From Mactromeris polynyma (taxonomy: Eukaryota; Mollusca; Bivalvia; Venerida; Mactridae), in contig JASFXZ010000149.1 in the NCBI GenBank assembly GCA_032209605.1, forward strand, positions 1 to 64,000: a stretch of 64,000 nt of DNA, in the 5' to 3' direction. A program made the translations under genes and the position numbers. Of the stretch, positions 24,430-36,839 are shown piece by piece. Within the stretch, counting starts at the first letter, position 1. Every line of letters begins with the position of its first letter. The notes beneath the pieces were generated by a model that had not been told where the DNA came from, did no database searches, and worked only from the letters and a program-made list of their open reading frames with translations.

Positions 24430-25202
24430 TATTTCCATTTTAACATGAGTGGTCAGGGATGCTGGAAGGTGTAATTTATACATAAATCACCAGCAGTGGT
24501 AATCAGATCAGTTGCACATATGACTTGAAATTCCGAAAAATTACTCAATGTATCATGTGGTGTTAAACAATAATCCGAAACAGCAGAACCAGATATACAT
24601 GTAAAATCATTCTGTACCATATTATCTTCCATTAAGCATGCAGAAATTTGTGTATATAAGGAAGTCGATTTCAAAAAGCTCTCCATATGAGTTAACTGAA
24701 TAATCAACAACATGTATATTTGGTAAAATATCAACACCAGTAATAAAATCATCATTGTTTCCACATCTACTATTAAAATCACCGCATATGAAAATAGAAC
24801 CAGAATTCTGAAATTTGTAATTATCAGATAAAAGTTTTCCGGTGGTAAATAACATACACAAGGCAATAATGTGAAATTTTGTGACTTATGTTTTAAAATT
24901 AGCCACATAATATCTGCATAATTAGCATCAAGAACGTTAACATTAAACTTGTGTAACAGTTCTTGCTTAATAAAAAACTCAACACCACCAGAACCTTTAC
25001 GTGCATTCCTATGAATGACTTTACGGTTAAAACCATACCAATGATAACCGTCGAGGGATAAACTATTTTCATGTAACACATGAGATTCAGCAATAGCTAA
25101 AATGTCAATATTCTGCTTAGTAACACATGATACACGTTAAATAAAATTGTCTGATGTACAGTCACTACTCCAACCACTGACATTCCAAAACCCGGCCGTT
25201 AT
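24430..25202 (-). pseudogene. LINE1 ORF2 endonuclease domain, frameshifted
   Basis: This is the apurinic-like endonuclease that nicks target DNA in non-LTR retrotransposition. Visible motifs are GFWNVSGWSSD at the start, DILAIAESHVL, GYHWYGFNRK, KGSGGVEFFIK, then in another frame ICGDFNSRCG, the Asp/Asn catalytic motif of the fold. The frame switches near 24850, and the catalytic HDP-type end is not clean. An equivalent copy with the same frameshift pattern lies at 46475-47247, so the lesion predates the 25-kb duplication. Confidence 0.8.
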
Positions 25203-25335
25203 CTATTTATTATACTGGCTACGATTTCCATATCCACCACGACTTCTGTTTCCATGGTTTCTATTGTTTTCACCCCTCTGATTTGAGTTCGATGCTTGGT
25301 AGTTGTTTCTTACGACTCGGGTAAGGGTCGGTATC
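25203..25335 (-). pseudogene. LINE1 ORF1 C-terminal remnant (Gly/Arg/Asn-rich)
   Basis: About 44 codons end at a TAG at 25203-25205, with RNNYQASNSNQRGENN and NRSRGGYGNRSQYNK visible. Such RG-rich ends fit nucleic-acid-binding ORF1 proteins of LINEs. The endonuclease reading begins a few bases after the stop, as expected for adjoining ORF1 and ORF2. It is truncated at the junction with host minisatellite sequence. Confidence 0.55.
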
Positions 25336-25353
25336 TTTTTATTTCAACGCTGA

Positions 25354-25485
25354 AACTTAATTTGTGTATTTATTTGCCAACGATATACTATGCTGAATAC
25401 ACAATATTGGTACCATGGAGTTGTCGATAAGAAACTTAATTTGTGTATTTATTTGCCAACGATATACTATACACAATATTGGTAC
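25354..25485. repeat. 79-bp minisatellite remnant, about 1.5 units, unit 1
   Basis: One full and one shortened unit of the repeat that forms the big arrays at 31493 and 53701. The second unit lacks gctgaat. LINE1 abuts its left side. The right flank (ggtacttcttctatattcag onward) is the same as that of the large arrays. Confidence 0.9.
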
Positions 25486-25637
25486 TTCTTCTATATTCAG
25501 TAATTATTCTTTTGTATTATTTTGTATGGTTGTATTGAATAAGCCATTGAAAAGAATTAGAGTAAACAACATACAATGATTAGATGGTAATTTTTGTTAC
25601 TATTGCGTTAAATACAACTGAATCCGGCACTTTATAT

Positions 25638-26779
25638 TAAAGAGTACATACGTGTATACCCAATTTTGCAAACATATTTTAGGGGTTAAAAGAGTAACGC
25701 AAAACGATTTTGTATACTGCGAATTGGGTAGACATTCTTTAATTATAGGTCGATATTTAAAGATAATTGTATATTGGCTAAAAACTATAGAATCAACTGA
25801 AAACATGTACGTAAAGATTGTCTATAAAATGTTAAATCATGAAATTGAACTCATGCCTAATATTAAGAATTGGGCAAGTCTGCTTCGCGATTTATTATCG
25901 TCATTAGGTTTTTATGACGTGTGGTTTTTTCAAGGTGTTGGTAAATAAGGACATATTTGTTAGTTTAGTTAGACAAAGACTCAACGATAATGTTATGCAA
26001 ACTTTAAATGGAAACATAAGAAACTCATCAAGAGCATTGTTTTACCGAGAATTATGTGGTGATTTCAAATTAAAAACAAATCTAAAAGATGTAACCAATC
26101 AAAAACACAAACCGCATTAAGCAAATTACGAATGTCTGCTCATCGCCTTCGTGTCGAGACAGGTAGATGGAAAAAGCCAATAAGAATCCCATTTGTCGAA
26201 AGAAATTGTGTGTTTTTGTAATAAGTTAGACGATGAGTATCATTTTGTTATAGAATGTTTAATGTTAGATGATTTAAGAAAGAAATATATTAGCCATTAT
26301 TTTTGGAAGAAACCGTGCATGCACAAATTTATTGAACTTTTAACTTGCGAAACTGAGGTTACTTTACGTATAAAGGATTTACTAGAAAGCAATTGATTTG
26401 AAAACACAAATATAAATATTATTACATGATTACCACACCGCGAGTTATTACCGTTCTATATTTTGTTTCGATAGAACGGTAATGGCATGTGGTACTTCTT
26501 AAATTCACACTTACAGTTTCCTGTATTTCGTTTTCGACAGGAAACAAGCTTGGATTATTTTTGTTTTATGTATATATTATTGTAGCTTTTGTAAACATTT
26601 GATGCTTCTACACACATACTGTCATTTTGGTCAACACACATGTTTAATCTAATGTAAATGTATCTTTTCCGCAAATTTATATGCTTGAATTGTCCTTTAT
26701 ATACATGTAATTGTAAATATGTTGTCCTCATGGGCCGCGAGGCTTATTGGATTTTGAAAATAAAACTATATCTAACTAT
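25638..26779 (+). mobile_element. LINE2, unit 1: 5'-truncated non-LTR retrotransposon
   Basis: It encodes only the C-terminal part of a polymerase: QFCKHILGVKRVTQNDFVY, GFYDVWFFQGVG, RMSAHRLRVETGRWKKP, CNKLDDEYHFVIECL and YISHYFWKKP. One extra A near 25945 shifts the frame here but not in unit 2. The 3' UTR holds two strong stem-loops and the end is aaaataaaactatatctaac. Empty target sites (ctttatat|gtccaatg) at 32660 and 58036 define both ends. Confidence 0.85.
26431..26545 (+). other. Two stem-loops in the LINE2 3' UTR
   Basis: First hairpin: arms attaccgttctat and atagaacggtaat (26447-26483) with an 11-nt loop, inside an outer 7-bp stem taccaca/tgtggta (26431-26494). Second hairpin: gtttcctgt and acaggaaac (26516-26545) with a 12-nt loop. 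Both are kept in unit 2 apart from one mismatch. In some LINEs a 3' UTR structure is recognised by the element's own polymerase; that role here is inference. Confidence 0.75.
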
Positions 26780-27633
26780 GTCCAATGTGATTAATGAAAT
26801 ATCATAGTTAAATTAATACCAGTTGAGATGAGGGCTAATGTTAGTCACACATTCATATAATTATATTATAATAATACTAATATACTTCTGTTTAAGACTA
26901 AACACGACAATGCTTTGGTATAGATTTAACCAGATGTGTTTAATTAATGTGACAGTAAAACCATAAGTACATAGTCATGTCACGTCTAATAACACAGACT
27001 GGTCGAGGTTAATACGAAAATCACGTTGGCTGAAATAGTTGATACATATAAACACTTCACGGGAAGTATCATTGGTCAACAACGACACCAAACATCCTAC
27101 AGCCATCAATATCCTCTATTATCTATGTCACCATTGTTTTGTTACTTACTAAAAAAGTTATTAAAACAAAAAGCAAGATTTGAGTCTCAGAGATTCTTGC
27201 TGCATTTATTCATATTCTATGTATATGTACATACTATTTATGAATTCTTGAATTAGTCACCCATTCATTTAATACGTATTGGTTACAATACATTATAGAT
27301 TATTTTGTTGAACCCATTAGAATTTGTATTTGAAATAAAAAAACACGTCATAAATGTATTATGAAACAAAATCCTTCTTTGGTTTAATGTGTTGTATATC
27401 ACCAAACATGTACAGTAAGATTCCTTCTGTGTTTAGAATACACACGTAAATATAGCCCCCATTGCAACTATCACTGCTTGATTTTATTGACAAACAATCG
27501 TGCTGAAACCGACGCCATGGAACACTCACCGATATAACGTAAATATATTTTTTAAAATTTTCTGCAGCAGGGATTTACCAGTCGACAAATATACAGTATT
27601 TAAAGAATCTCTGATAGAAATGCTGACAGTGTG
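26780..27633. repeat. M module, copy 2 (after LINE2, unit 1)
   Basis: It is shared with 32661-33500 and others until the motif gctgacagtgtg, after which this copy continues into the Y block and the others into gene-flanking sequence. A 76-codon open frame without an ATG start (27026-27256) is not preserved in every copy, so I do not call a gene. Confidence 0.8.
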
Positions 27634-28990
27634 ACATTTTTAATTACGTATGTATTCAATCTTATACCGGCATTGTGAATATCAAACAGCATGTTTATAG
27701 ATGTGTGTGCCGAAAAAGCCTGTCTTTACCTGATCAATTACACTCCCACTCGGCGATTTGATTCCATTGCCATTACATTCACACTCTGCTTTATAGCCAA
27801 GCATATTTTGATATTTGGCCTTTTTAACCTGTCTGAGTAAGTCAATGATTTAGTCTCAATAAACTGTACCACAGGTTTCTGTGATATTGCCTTTGATTGG
27901 CTGGTACAGTCATGTGACTACTGAGTTTGAAATAGGCGTGTATATCCCCCGTGGTAAAACCAATTAGAGAATTGAATGTGTACAATACAGGCTTCGTGTG
28001 TTGAGCGAAGTTTTGATAATTTTGCAATCTTTATGCACACCTTTCAATACTGTCATTATTATAAGACACATGCTAGTCGTTGCTAGGGGCTGTCTGATTG
28101 GCTATTGGCGTATATCGTATCACCTGTCTAAAAATGGAAAATATCAGTTGTGGTAGAGTTATAAAGCAGAGGGTGATTATGAAGGTATTGGAATAAGCAC
28201 CCAATATGTTAGGAGAGTACAGATCAACGAATATTTTCCAATAAACCCCATAGGAAACCAACAGAGATTAAACTATCACTTAAAAAGTATACCTTAACTT
28301 AAATTACCAAAGCCTTTTTGAAGAAGAAAAATAAATTGGTCAGTGTTACAAACACCAGATTGTACTGGCCCCGATTTCAAGAAAATAGTTTATAATTATA
28401 CTTCAGTACAGCTTAGTATCGTACTTACATATGTTTCACCAAAACCATATTGGCTATCAGTTTGCTTTAAAGAGTTTGTATATGAGCGCCGCTGTACAAT
28501 TTCCAGCCTCTTCTTTAAGTGACGTCATATCCGGAAAAGGTCACATGTGACGTCACCATGTACTGACAGTAAGCAATAATTGTCCCATGTAACAATATGA
28601 AAACGAAGTGACCGTATGGAGTAAATATTGTTTCCTGCTTGCAAATTGTGACATCACATGTTGTGTTTTCTTGAAATGGTGTCACTTACAGAAGAGGTTG
28701 TAAATCCCATAGCAGGGCTCATATTAAGTAATGAAAATAAATTGAGGATAAGCTAGTTTTTCCCTTAACTAAGTACATATGATTACTTAGTGTGTCTCTG
28801 GACTGTGGTTTTTACCAATGATCGGCTTAGCACAATAACATACTTAAGCATACTGCTAAGAATTGACTTAATTCATGAAATTGGGGTCAGGTGTCACTGC
28901 CATACTTTACTTAAGGCATATCCACTGGTTATAAACGTGGAGTGAAAAAACTAAGCATTAGTTTACGTATATGCATGTATCAGGTAACTA

Positions 28991-29152
28991 CAGTAAAACC
29001 TCAATAAGACCACCATTGGTTTTAAAGAAAGTCTGTCTTGGTTTTGCAGATTGTCTGAATGTCACATTAAAATACGGAAGAATAATTAAAATCTTGTCCA
29101 TAAAAATCCAGTGGTATTCTTTTCAAGGTTGTCTTTATGTGAGGTTTTACTG
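28991..29152. mobile_element. Small TA-flanked TIR element (Tc1/mariner-pogo-like MITE)
   Basis: It starts cagtaaaacctcaataagac and ends with the inverse of cagtaaaacctcacataaag. TA dinucleotides at 28989-28990 and 29153-29154 fit the TA target duplication of this superfamily. It is 162 bp with no transposase. Confidence 0.75.
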
Positions 29153-30204
29153 TAAAACAGTTACTGAATACAGACTGACTCAGGATTCTGCTGTATGTTG
29201 TATTTATGGTTGTATACATTATGTGTATATATATTTATTAATTATTGTATACATAAATCACTTGATATTCTTTTCTTGTGCAAGACCACTTCTCTGTTTC
29301 ATACAAAAATACATGCTTTAATATACGATTAGCAGGCAGCACGCAGTCACATTTATGGAACCGTTGGATAAATCATATGCTTATCAGTGCTCGACATTAA
29401 GTGCTTTGCTTTTTCTAGTTTTATGCCACATGTAGTAAGCCATTTTTTTCAGATAAGTTTGAAAATTCTAACAAAAATGAAGAAAGAAATTTTATTTCTA
29501 ACAATATCAAATGAAAAACATAGACATGAAAAATCAAAATGTACTAAAGATGTATCCAGGAAATTTCTAGAAACTGTGTGAAAAACAGTAGCGGATTAGC
29601 AGTTTTGACCAGTGGTCTTATTCACAAACATTTAAGAGTGAAACTCAGACTTTAAAATGTTAACTGTACTTTTTGCTCCTACCTTGTTATTACAGAACAA
29701 ATCTTTATAAAACCTGGCACCAGTGTAGAGTCGGTACCAACAATTATTAAGGCAACATTTTTTATGGTTGGATTGAATAATAATGAAAGGCTGGTACATA
29801 TAACTAATGCAAATTTGATGTCTAAGTCTTGAATTTCAGTCTGAATATGTTAGCGAATAAGGCCCCTGTTTACATAGCTTCATTGCGATTTATTGGTTTG
29901 ATCATTATTGTGTTATTGTGTTTCCATGGTTATCATCTTTGAAGTTTATAAAAGAGATGTTTATTAAAACCACATGAAGGATCAAGGATGGGAAGAAATG
30001 ACAGACATACTTATTTACAACGAACTGAATTACTCTAAAACATAAATCATTATCTTAATCACAGGAAATAACATCATTTATATCCTTCCTGTTATTTACA
30101 TAATACTTGACAGCTATAATAGTTGAATTGTATTTCAAGAAATAAATGCTGTAGTTCATGGTAAACATTTCTGTCTAGTATTTTGTCAATTCCTAGATGA
30201 GTTA

Positions 30205-30345
30205 TTGATGCCTTAGGATTAGATTGCCAATGTCTTGATCTAAGGGTCATGGGTTGGAATCCTGCTGTAGACCATATGCTTCTATCTTGTTCATTATGTC
30301 CGAATTCGACACAGGTACTTGTGTAGTGAGGAAGCAGTGGTATAT
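30205..30345 (+). mobile_element. Degenerate tRNA-derived SINE, unit 1
   Basis: A B-box-like gggttggaatcc follows a tRNA-like stretch, then comes ggtacttgtgtagtgaggaag, a decayed version of the central motif of the SINE at 20861. Its copy in unit 2 is at 52427-52567. The limits are approximate. Confidence 0.45.
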
Positions 30346-31492
30346 ATAATAATATAAGTTGAAATATGTTGTTTCACAATTGTTTTAATGTGGATAAATT
30401 TTATACAAAATCCTGCTATCACTGGTGCGTCTTCTTGACTTATCATGTTCTTATGCACATTGTGTTGCTATTGGTTATATGTTGCTGGCCTATACTGATG
30501 TCAGTCCTTTCAGTATTTATGATACCAATCAATCCAATAAAATAAAAGTGTGTGATGAATATACTGTAATTGATATATGATATCTTTTATTTATTGAGTT
30601 TTACAATGAAAGAATAATTCACATACATATATAATGTAAATATAGTCTCAATATGTTTATAAACACATGCCATTGTTAATGAGAATCAGTCTTTACATGA
30701 AGTGTGTATTACATTATTCATGAAACTGACATTTTGTACATATATTATCACTGTTAAGGAAATAGAAAATAAAATTGTCTAAATTTTCACATTCTTTTTG
30801 TGATAATTCACTGCCATGAAAATACACCATAGATTAACACAAGTTGGTCCTTATCTGCTTTAACGCAAATCATGATTCATAGCTGATAGGGCTATCTTTC
30901 CTAGAATCTGTCCTTATGAATTTCGCAGTTCTAATAATAATCGTAGAAGATAAGTAATAGTTGGGTCACCCACACCGTGATCTGTCTGTCAGTTCAGAAA
31001 ATATTATAACGACCAAATGTCATATGACTTCTCGTATGGACTAGTTTATTGTATTAATGACCATATGCCTTCACTGCATTATAAGTTGTCGAAGGGCTGT
31101 GTGTAGATGGAATGATGACATTCAGACATTTAATGGTGGCTGTAACTCGTTCTGTTGTGTTATTTCACGGACATATAAACCATAAACCATATAATTTTAT
31201 AAGTTATTGTTTGTCTGTAAATAAAGCGTAAGAAATAGAACTTACGTACGAAATAAAATACCAATCGTGGCATATTTCATGCTCTCTGATGACGGCAGGA
31301 TTCGGGTACCTCTATCTAAGATCACACCAACAATGAATAAAGATGTCGAACAGGAGGTGCACAACCACCCCAAAAGCTTAAGGAGACATGAAAACAACGA
31401 TTAAAAAGGCAAAAAGGACGCAAGAATAAATTTGTTTAATAGGAGTAGGGCATTGGAACAGTCTGTGGCATTAACTCAACTGGGTGGGGGGG

Positions 31493-32511
31493 ATAACCAT
31501 GGAATCGTCGATAAGAACATAATTTATATAATAATATATACAATACACGTATGTGGCATTATTTGGCAACGATATACTATGCTGAATACACAATATTGGT
31601 ACCATGAAGTTGTTGATAAGAACCTTAATGTGTGTATTTATTTGCCAACGATGTACTATGCTGTATACACAATATTGGTACCATGAAGTTGTCGATAAGA
31701 ACCTTAATGTGTGTATTTATATTTGTGTTCCCGTATTTATTTGCCAACGATATACCATGCTGAATACACAATATTGGTACCATGAAATTGTCGATAAGAA
31801 CCTTAATGTGTGTATTTATTTGCCAACGATATACCATGCTGTATACACAATATTGGTACCATGAAATTGTCGATAAGAACCTTAATGTGTGTATTTATAT
31901 TTGTGTTCCCGTATTTATTTGCCAACGATATACTATGCTGAATACACAATATTGGTACCATGGGGTTGTCGATAAGAACCTTAATTTGTGTATTTATTTG
32001 CCAACGATATACTATGCTGAATACACAATATTGGTACCATGGGGTTGTCGATAAGAACCTTAATTTGTGTATTTATTTGCCAACAATACACTATGCTGAA
32101 TACACAATATTGGTACCATGAAGTTGTCGATAAGAACCTTAATTTGTGTATTTATTTGCCAACGAATGACTATGCTGAATACACAATATTGGTACCATGA
32201 AGTTGTCGATAAGATCCTTAATTTGTGTATTTATTTGCCAACGAATGACTATGCTGAATACACAATATTGGTGCCATGGAGTTTTCGATAAGAACCTTAA
32301 TTTGTGTATTTATTCGCCAACGAATGACTATGCTGAATACACAATATTGGTGCCATGGAGTTGTCGATAAGAACCTTAATTTGTGTAATTATTTGCCAAC
32401 GATGTACTATGCTGTATACACAGTATTGGTGCCATGGAGTTGTCGATAAGAACCTTAATTTGTGTATTTATTCGCCAACGAATGACTATGCTGAATACAC
32501 AATATTGGTAC
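31493..32511. repeat. 79-bp minisatellite array, about 12.5 units
   Basis: Units contain ttgtcgataagaacc, gtgtatttatttgccaacga, atgctgaatacacaatattg and gtaccatg. Two or more units carry a 20-bp extension (atatttgtgttcccg). The first unit is degenerate (gaatcgtcgataagaacat). The array corresponds to the much longer one at 53701. ORFs crossing it are repeat translations cycling through three frames. Confidence 0.95.
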
Positions 32512-32660
32512 TTCTTCTATATTCAGTAATTATTCTTTTGTATTATTTTGTAAGGTTGTATTGAATAAGCCATTGAAAAGAAATTAGAGTAAACAAAATA
32601 CAATGAATGCTAATTTTTGTTACTATTTCGTTAAATAAAACTGAATCCGGCACTTTATAT

Positions 32661-33730
32661 GTCCAATGTGTCAGATTAATGAAATATCATTGTTAAATTA
32701 ATGCCAGTTGAGATGAGGGCTAATGTTAGTCACACATTCATATAATTATATTATAATAATACTAATATACTTCTGTTTAAGACTAAACACGATTATGCTT
32801 TGGTATATATTTAGCCAGATGTGTTTAATTAATGTGACAGTAAAACCATAAGTACATAGTCATGTCACGTCTAATAACACAGACTGGTCGAGGTTAATAC
32901 GAAAATCACGTTGGCTGAAATAATTGATACATATCAACACTTCACGGGAAGTATCATTGGTCAACAACGACACCAAACATCCTACAACCATCAATATCCT
33001 CTACTATATATGTCACCATTGTTTTGTTATTTACTAGAAAAAGTTATTAAACAAAAAGCAAGTTTTGAGTCTCAGAGATTCTTGCTGCATTTATTCATAT
33101 TCTATGTATATGTACATGCTATTTATGAATTCTTGAATTAGTCACTCATTCATTTAATACGTATTGGTTACAATACATTATAGATTATTTTGTTGAACCC
33201 ATTAGAATTTGTATTTGAAATAATAACAAACGTAATAAATGTATAATAAAACAAACTCCTTCTTTGGTTTAATGTGTTGTATATCACCAAACATGTATAG
33301 TAAGATTCCTTCTGTGTTTAAACGACACACATAAATATTGCCCCCAACTATCACTGCTTGATTTTATTGACAAAGAATCGTGCTGAAACTGACGCCATGG
33401 AACAATCACCAATATAACGTAAATTTTTTTTCTGCAGCAGGGATTTACCAGTCGACAAATATACAGTATTTAAAGAATCTCTGATAAAAATGCTGACAGT
33501 GTGGAACTGTGTGAGTGTTCAATCACAATGTTCCGGACACATGCTCAAGCCAGGGTCAATACTTCTGGCCTGCACGATAATAAGCCCCTTTTGACGTAGA
33601 TTGTAAAATATTTGAATGTAAGCAGCCACTAGATAACATGTTTTCAAACTCGTTTGCATTTTAAGATCACTTCAATGAGTCGGGGTCCGTAACACTGACT
33701 TACATATGACAAAGGTATGCCCCCTTTTTT
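32661..33730. repeat. M module, copy 3 (start of unit 2)
   Basis: It begins directly after ctttatat, the uninterrupted LINE2 target site, and leads without the 4.2-kb block into the region below exon 3 of the unit 2 gene. Non-coding. Confidence 0.8.
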
Positions 33731-34072
33731 AACTAATGATATTGGGTTGTTTACTCTTTTATTTTTGTGTCTTCCCATTAATTGGAAATGTCAGCAACAT
33801 CCTCAAGGATTAACAATCGAATCAGTCATTAAGTCACATTGGAATAAACAAGGATATGTTGTGGACAAACACTTTTGTTCAGTATAGACAGCATTCCGGC
33901 TTTCTCAGAATACGGTTTTCCCAGATTGTAATGTTTATACAATGTACTAATACAATGTATGTACGATGTTAATATGTCTGAAAGTACATTGTCGTTTTTG
34001 TCACACAGGACGTGATCATTGTCCAGCGCGCTGTCATCAGACGAGAATTGCAGCTTCTTTTTCAATTGTATT

Positions 34073-34309
34073 TCAATACAACAAGAAAACTACAGTAAAA
34101 TATGTAGCAAACCAGAATTTTGTACAGCTCCATGACGGTGCTCCTCCAGTATTTAGGTGATAATCTTCAACACAGACCGAATATATCAGAGCAGACGAAC
34201 CGTGTCCTGTTTCTACGTTGAACTCGTTAGTCCCTAGAGTTTTATTTATCGATGTAATCCGCATCTCTCCGTATCCCTTAGTCTCCACTTCATCGTCCGG
34301 TAGTCGGAT
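34073..34309 (-). CDS. Exon 3, unit 2 gene: ectodomain end and hydrophobic tail
   Basis: This last exon is 79 codons including TGA, entered in phase 0 from the ccattcag acceptor. It contains IRLPDDEVETKG, SALIYSVCVEDY, a small/polar stretch NTGGAPSWSCTK and the terminal FWFATYFTVVFLLY. A run of small residues, a short polar spacer and a 14-residue hydrophobic end form the usual pattern of a GPI-attachment signal. In adhesion-type receptors a seven-helix domain would follow the CVEDY region; none is present downstream in any frame I read. The alternative is that the tail is a stub left by loss of that domain. Confidence 0.6.
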   Translation of the reverse strand: MRLPDDEVETKGYGEMRITSINKTLGTNEFNVETGHGSSALIYSVCVEDYHLNTGGAPSWSCTKFWFATYFTVVFLLY

Positions 34310-35493
34310 CTGAATGGCAAGTTACACTTGATTTAAAATTGGTTAGATGCAAAACTCAAATTCGGTATTTCTTTCCTTATCGTGTTTACCCCAATATATA
34401 CAACCTGTTCATCCGTTCATAACTGAAAATATGATATAAACAACATTCACACCCTATACCCAATATAATGGATAAATCGATAATGAATGCCTAATCGATT
34501 TGGGTATATATATATACAAAAATCGATATACCGTTAACATCGTGCTCGAATCACAATTAAAACAAAGAGGGGATTTAACATCTGACTGAACTTCAATGGA
34601 TCTATAATTAAATTTTGTTTGTACTCCTAGTGAAAACCCATTTTTAGGGAATTTCGTCTGTTTCCCGACGATAACGTACTATTCACAAACATGACCATGT
34701 ACAGAGTTTTGGTGAGTCAATACAAAAGGGTGAGTTTTAAAAAAATAAATATGTATCTAACACGGACTTTATTTAAAAAAGACACAACCTGGCATGAAAA
34801 CGGAAGTGATGTCAACTCTGCCAGTTGTCGATTTGGCAGTGAATCGAATTGACTTTTTCAACTTTATATCGCGAGTTTCTTTTATGAATAATTAACCTTT
34901 GTAAGAAAATCATGAACATCGTCCAGGAAATTTTCATAATGCTCCAAACACCGCAATAATGCGTCAATCCCAATCAACAAAAGCTGCATCGTAATAACTT
35001 TCTTTTAGTAACGGCGTTGAAAGATGATTTGGGCAAGATTATCACATTTTTTCCAGATTAAACGATTCAGAGAAACGTAATTTTAAAAAATGAAACGTAT
35101 AATTAGTAAATTTGCTTTAATATTTCAAATATTTAATTTCGTCGCTTTGGCATTTTTATTGTACTTGTACTGAAAGATTTTTGAACCACTTTTGGAAGCT
35201 TCATTCATTTCGTTATCATTCGATCAAGGTATGATTTATTAGGAGATTTTGTAGACCGTTTAATTATCCTGCTATTGATCTGATTTACATATTTACCGAC
35301 TTTCTATCATACCAAGCCATCTACACCGCTTACAACCGATAAATGTGTTGCGATACCAAGACAAGTTTGAAAACATATCAACCAATATTTCAATGAAATG
35401 AAGATCTTTAAAAGACAACATTTGGTGTTATATCATATTTTAGAATTTTATAGATAAACCTGATGTAGTTCGATCCCATGACTGTGTTCGATG

Positions 35494-35562
35494 ACGTTTG
35501 TCTGTGGCGTGTGTCTGTGTCGTCTGTCTGTGTCGTCTGTCTGTGTCGTCTGTCTGTGTGAC
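35494..35562. repeat. 13-bp tandem repeat in intron 2, unit 2
   Basis: About four units of gtcgtctgtctgt with minor variants. Unit 3 has the same array (60864-60932). Unit 1 has a diverged version (near 12394-12432). Confidence 0.8.
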
Positions 35563-35613
35563 ATTATAGCACTTAAGATTATCAAATATGTTAAATGTTT
35601 AGCAAAATCTAAC

Positions 35614-36180
35614 CTGATTGCAGAAAAATGTCTTCTTGATGTAAAGGAATTTGTGTGATCTGGTGTTCATTAAGGTTTGCAGGGTAGATACAATTTTGTC
35701 GTACAGCTTCGGTCTCACAACCTTTTCATGTATCATAAAACGTTGTCCATCCTGTATGTATCCAAGGTTTTGATCGAAGACAGCCGAAAATAGATAGGAG
35801 ACATTACCAACAATTACAGTCCAAGATTTTCCGACGCATCTTTTTAGAAACGGGAGCAAGTATGACGGCGAGAAGCCAGTGTTATCCACCTGCCTGAAGA
35901 GTCTGACGATGAAAGATTTCACGTTTGTCAGACTTGAGTTTTCGTAAAATACGTCAGTCGGATGAATACAACAGCACGATGGTTTTATCCACAACGATGG
36001 GTTAGACCGTTCCTCGTCAGAAATGGACTTAAGCATGGTAACCGGAAGTGACGAAATGCCGACCGGAGACAGTTTTATCTGCATGGCGATATAAGACACA
36101 TACCAACGTTTAATTACGTATTTGCATCCATTTTCGGTACGCAATAACCCAGTGGGACAAAGAATTTGCAAACATCGTTC
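35614..36180 (-). CDS. Exon 2, unit 2 gene: cysteine-rich ectodomain, intact
   Basis: 567 nt, 189 codons, phase 0 at both ends. The acceptor is aataattttcag|GAACG and the donor CAG|GTTAGA. It opens ERCLQILCPTGLLRTENGCK and includes RWYVSYIAMQIKLSP, the triplet in KPSCCCIHP, sequons NSS and NVS, and ends LYIKKTFFCNQ. No membrane segment is evident. It joins exon 1 after Thr320. Its 14-nt segment after YIQDG, missing in unit 1, keeps the frame into RFMIHEKVVRPKLYDKI. No enzymatic motif is seen; a binding ectodomain is inferred from the secretion signal and cysteines. Confidence 0.65.
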
Positions 36181-36839
36181 CTGAAAATTATTTAACAACC
36201 GTTTATAATGGTAAAGCACTTAAAACATATATATGAGCTGTGCTACGACAATGCCTGTATTAGTGAACAAAAAGCCAATTTTCATACAACAACAATGTAA
36301 GAAATCAACATTATGAAAATCTGCACATCTACACATTTTCATACATTCACCATAATCATAATGATAAATGAGATAATTAACAGCTACAACATTTAAGATG
36401 ATTTGAAAATAACATAAAACAAAACATCTTTTATTATGACGATACCGATTTCCGAACTGTCACCGGACAACCATGTATCAGTGTTGTTTTAAATAATTAA
36501 TTCTTGAAGGAAAAAACTATTTCTTCATACCACGCTAGCTCTAACATTTCGTTACTGCACACTATTTGCATTACTTTTTTTTCAATTTTATTTTGATGAG
36601 TGGATTCCACTAGCAAGCAATTTTAACTCAACAAAAGCCTACTATATTTCTATGAATACATGTAGAACGAATCGGATGCCAAATGCATTGTATTCTGATA
36701 ATAGTAATGGAATTATATTCCTAAATAATTCAAGAAACGTACATTGAAGTATTTGAACAAAACTATTTTGTATGACAATATCGACATGCTGCCATGAGTA
36801 ATTACATCAGAATATATGATCAAAAACAACAATATTTAC

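Larger units (their letters stand above)
19541..25335 (-). mobile_element. LINE1, unit 1: decayed non-LTR retrotransposon with nested insertions
   Basis: Read on the minus strand it gives, in order, a Gly/Arg-rich ORF1 end (25203-25335), an endonuclease domain, a linker, and a reverse transcriptase with YADD, followed by the C-terminal domain and 3' UTR. The 5' part of ORF1 is missing. It is interrupted by a nested LINE fragment (21581-22910), a TIR element (20211-21327) and a 27-bp minisatellite (23991-24152), and has several frameshifts and stops. It cannot be active. The 3' limit near 19541 is approximate, because the adjoining 50-bp repeats may belong to its tail. The same insertion is at 43079-47385. 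Confidence 0.85.
27634..31492. other. Y block, unit 1: non-coding, no gene seen
   Basis: This matches 49633-53700. Differences are a 114-bp and an about 409-bp segment found only in unit 2, and about 240 bp (28484-28723) found only in unit 1. It contains a small pogo-like element and a degenerate SINE. The 62-residue minus-strand ORF at 28073-28261 is identical in both units, but in sequence that is nearly identical anyway. Confidence 0.7.

Noticed and set aside
28073..28261. 62-codon ORF identical in units 1 and 2
   Set aside because: The surrounding DNA is nearly identical too, so identity is not evidence of coding; no splice or start context stands out.
31493..32511. CRISPR-like array
   Set aside because: Units are contiguous with no unique spacers, and the context is eukaryotic.
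32911..33141. 76-codon ORF in the M module (with ESQRFLLHLFIFYVYVH)
   Set aside because: It has no ATG at its start and single-base indels break it in other M-module copies.
33829..34065. 78-codon minus-strand ORF just downstream of exon 3, considered as a cytoplasmic tail
   Set aside because: Units 1 and 3 have stops or indels in this frame and no splice site links it to exon 3.
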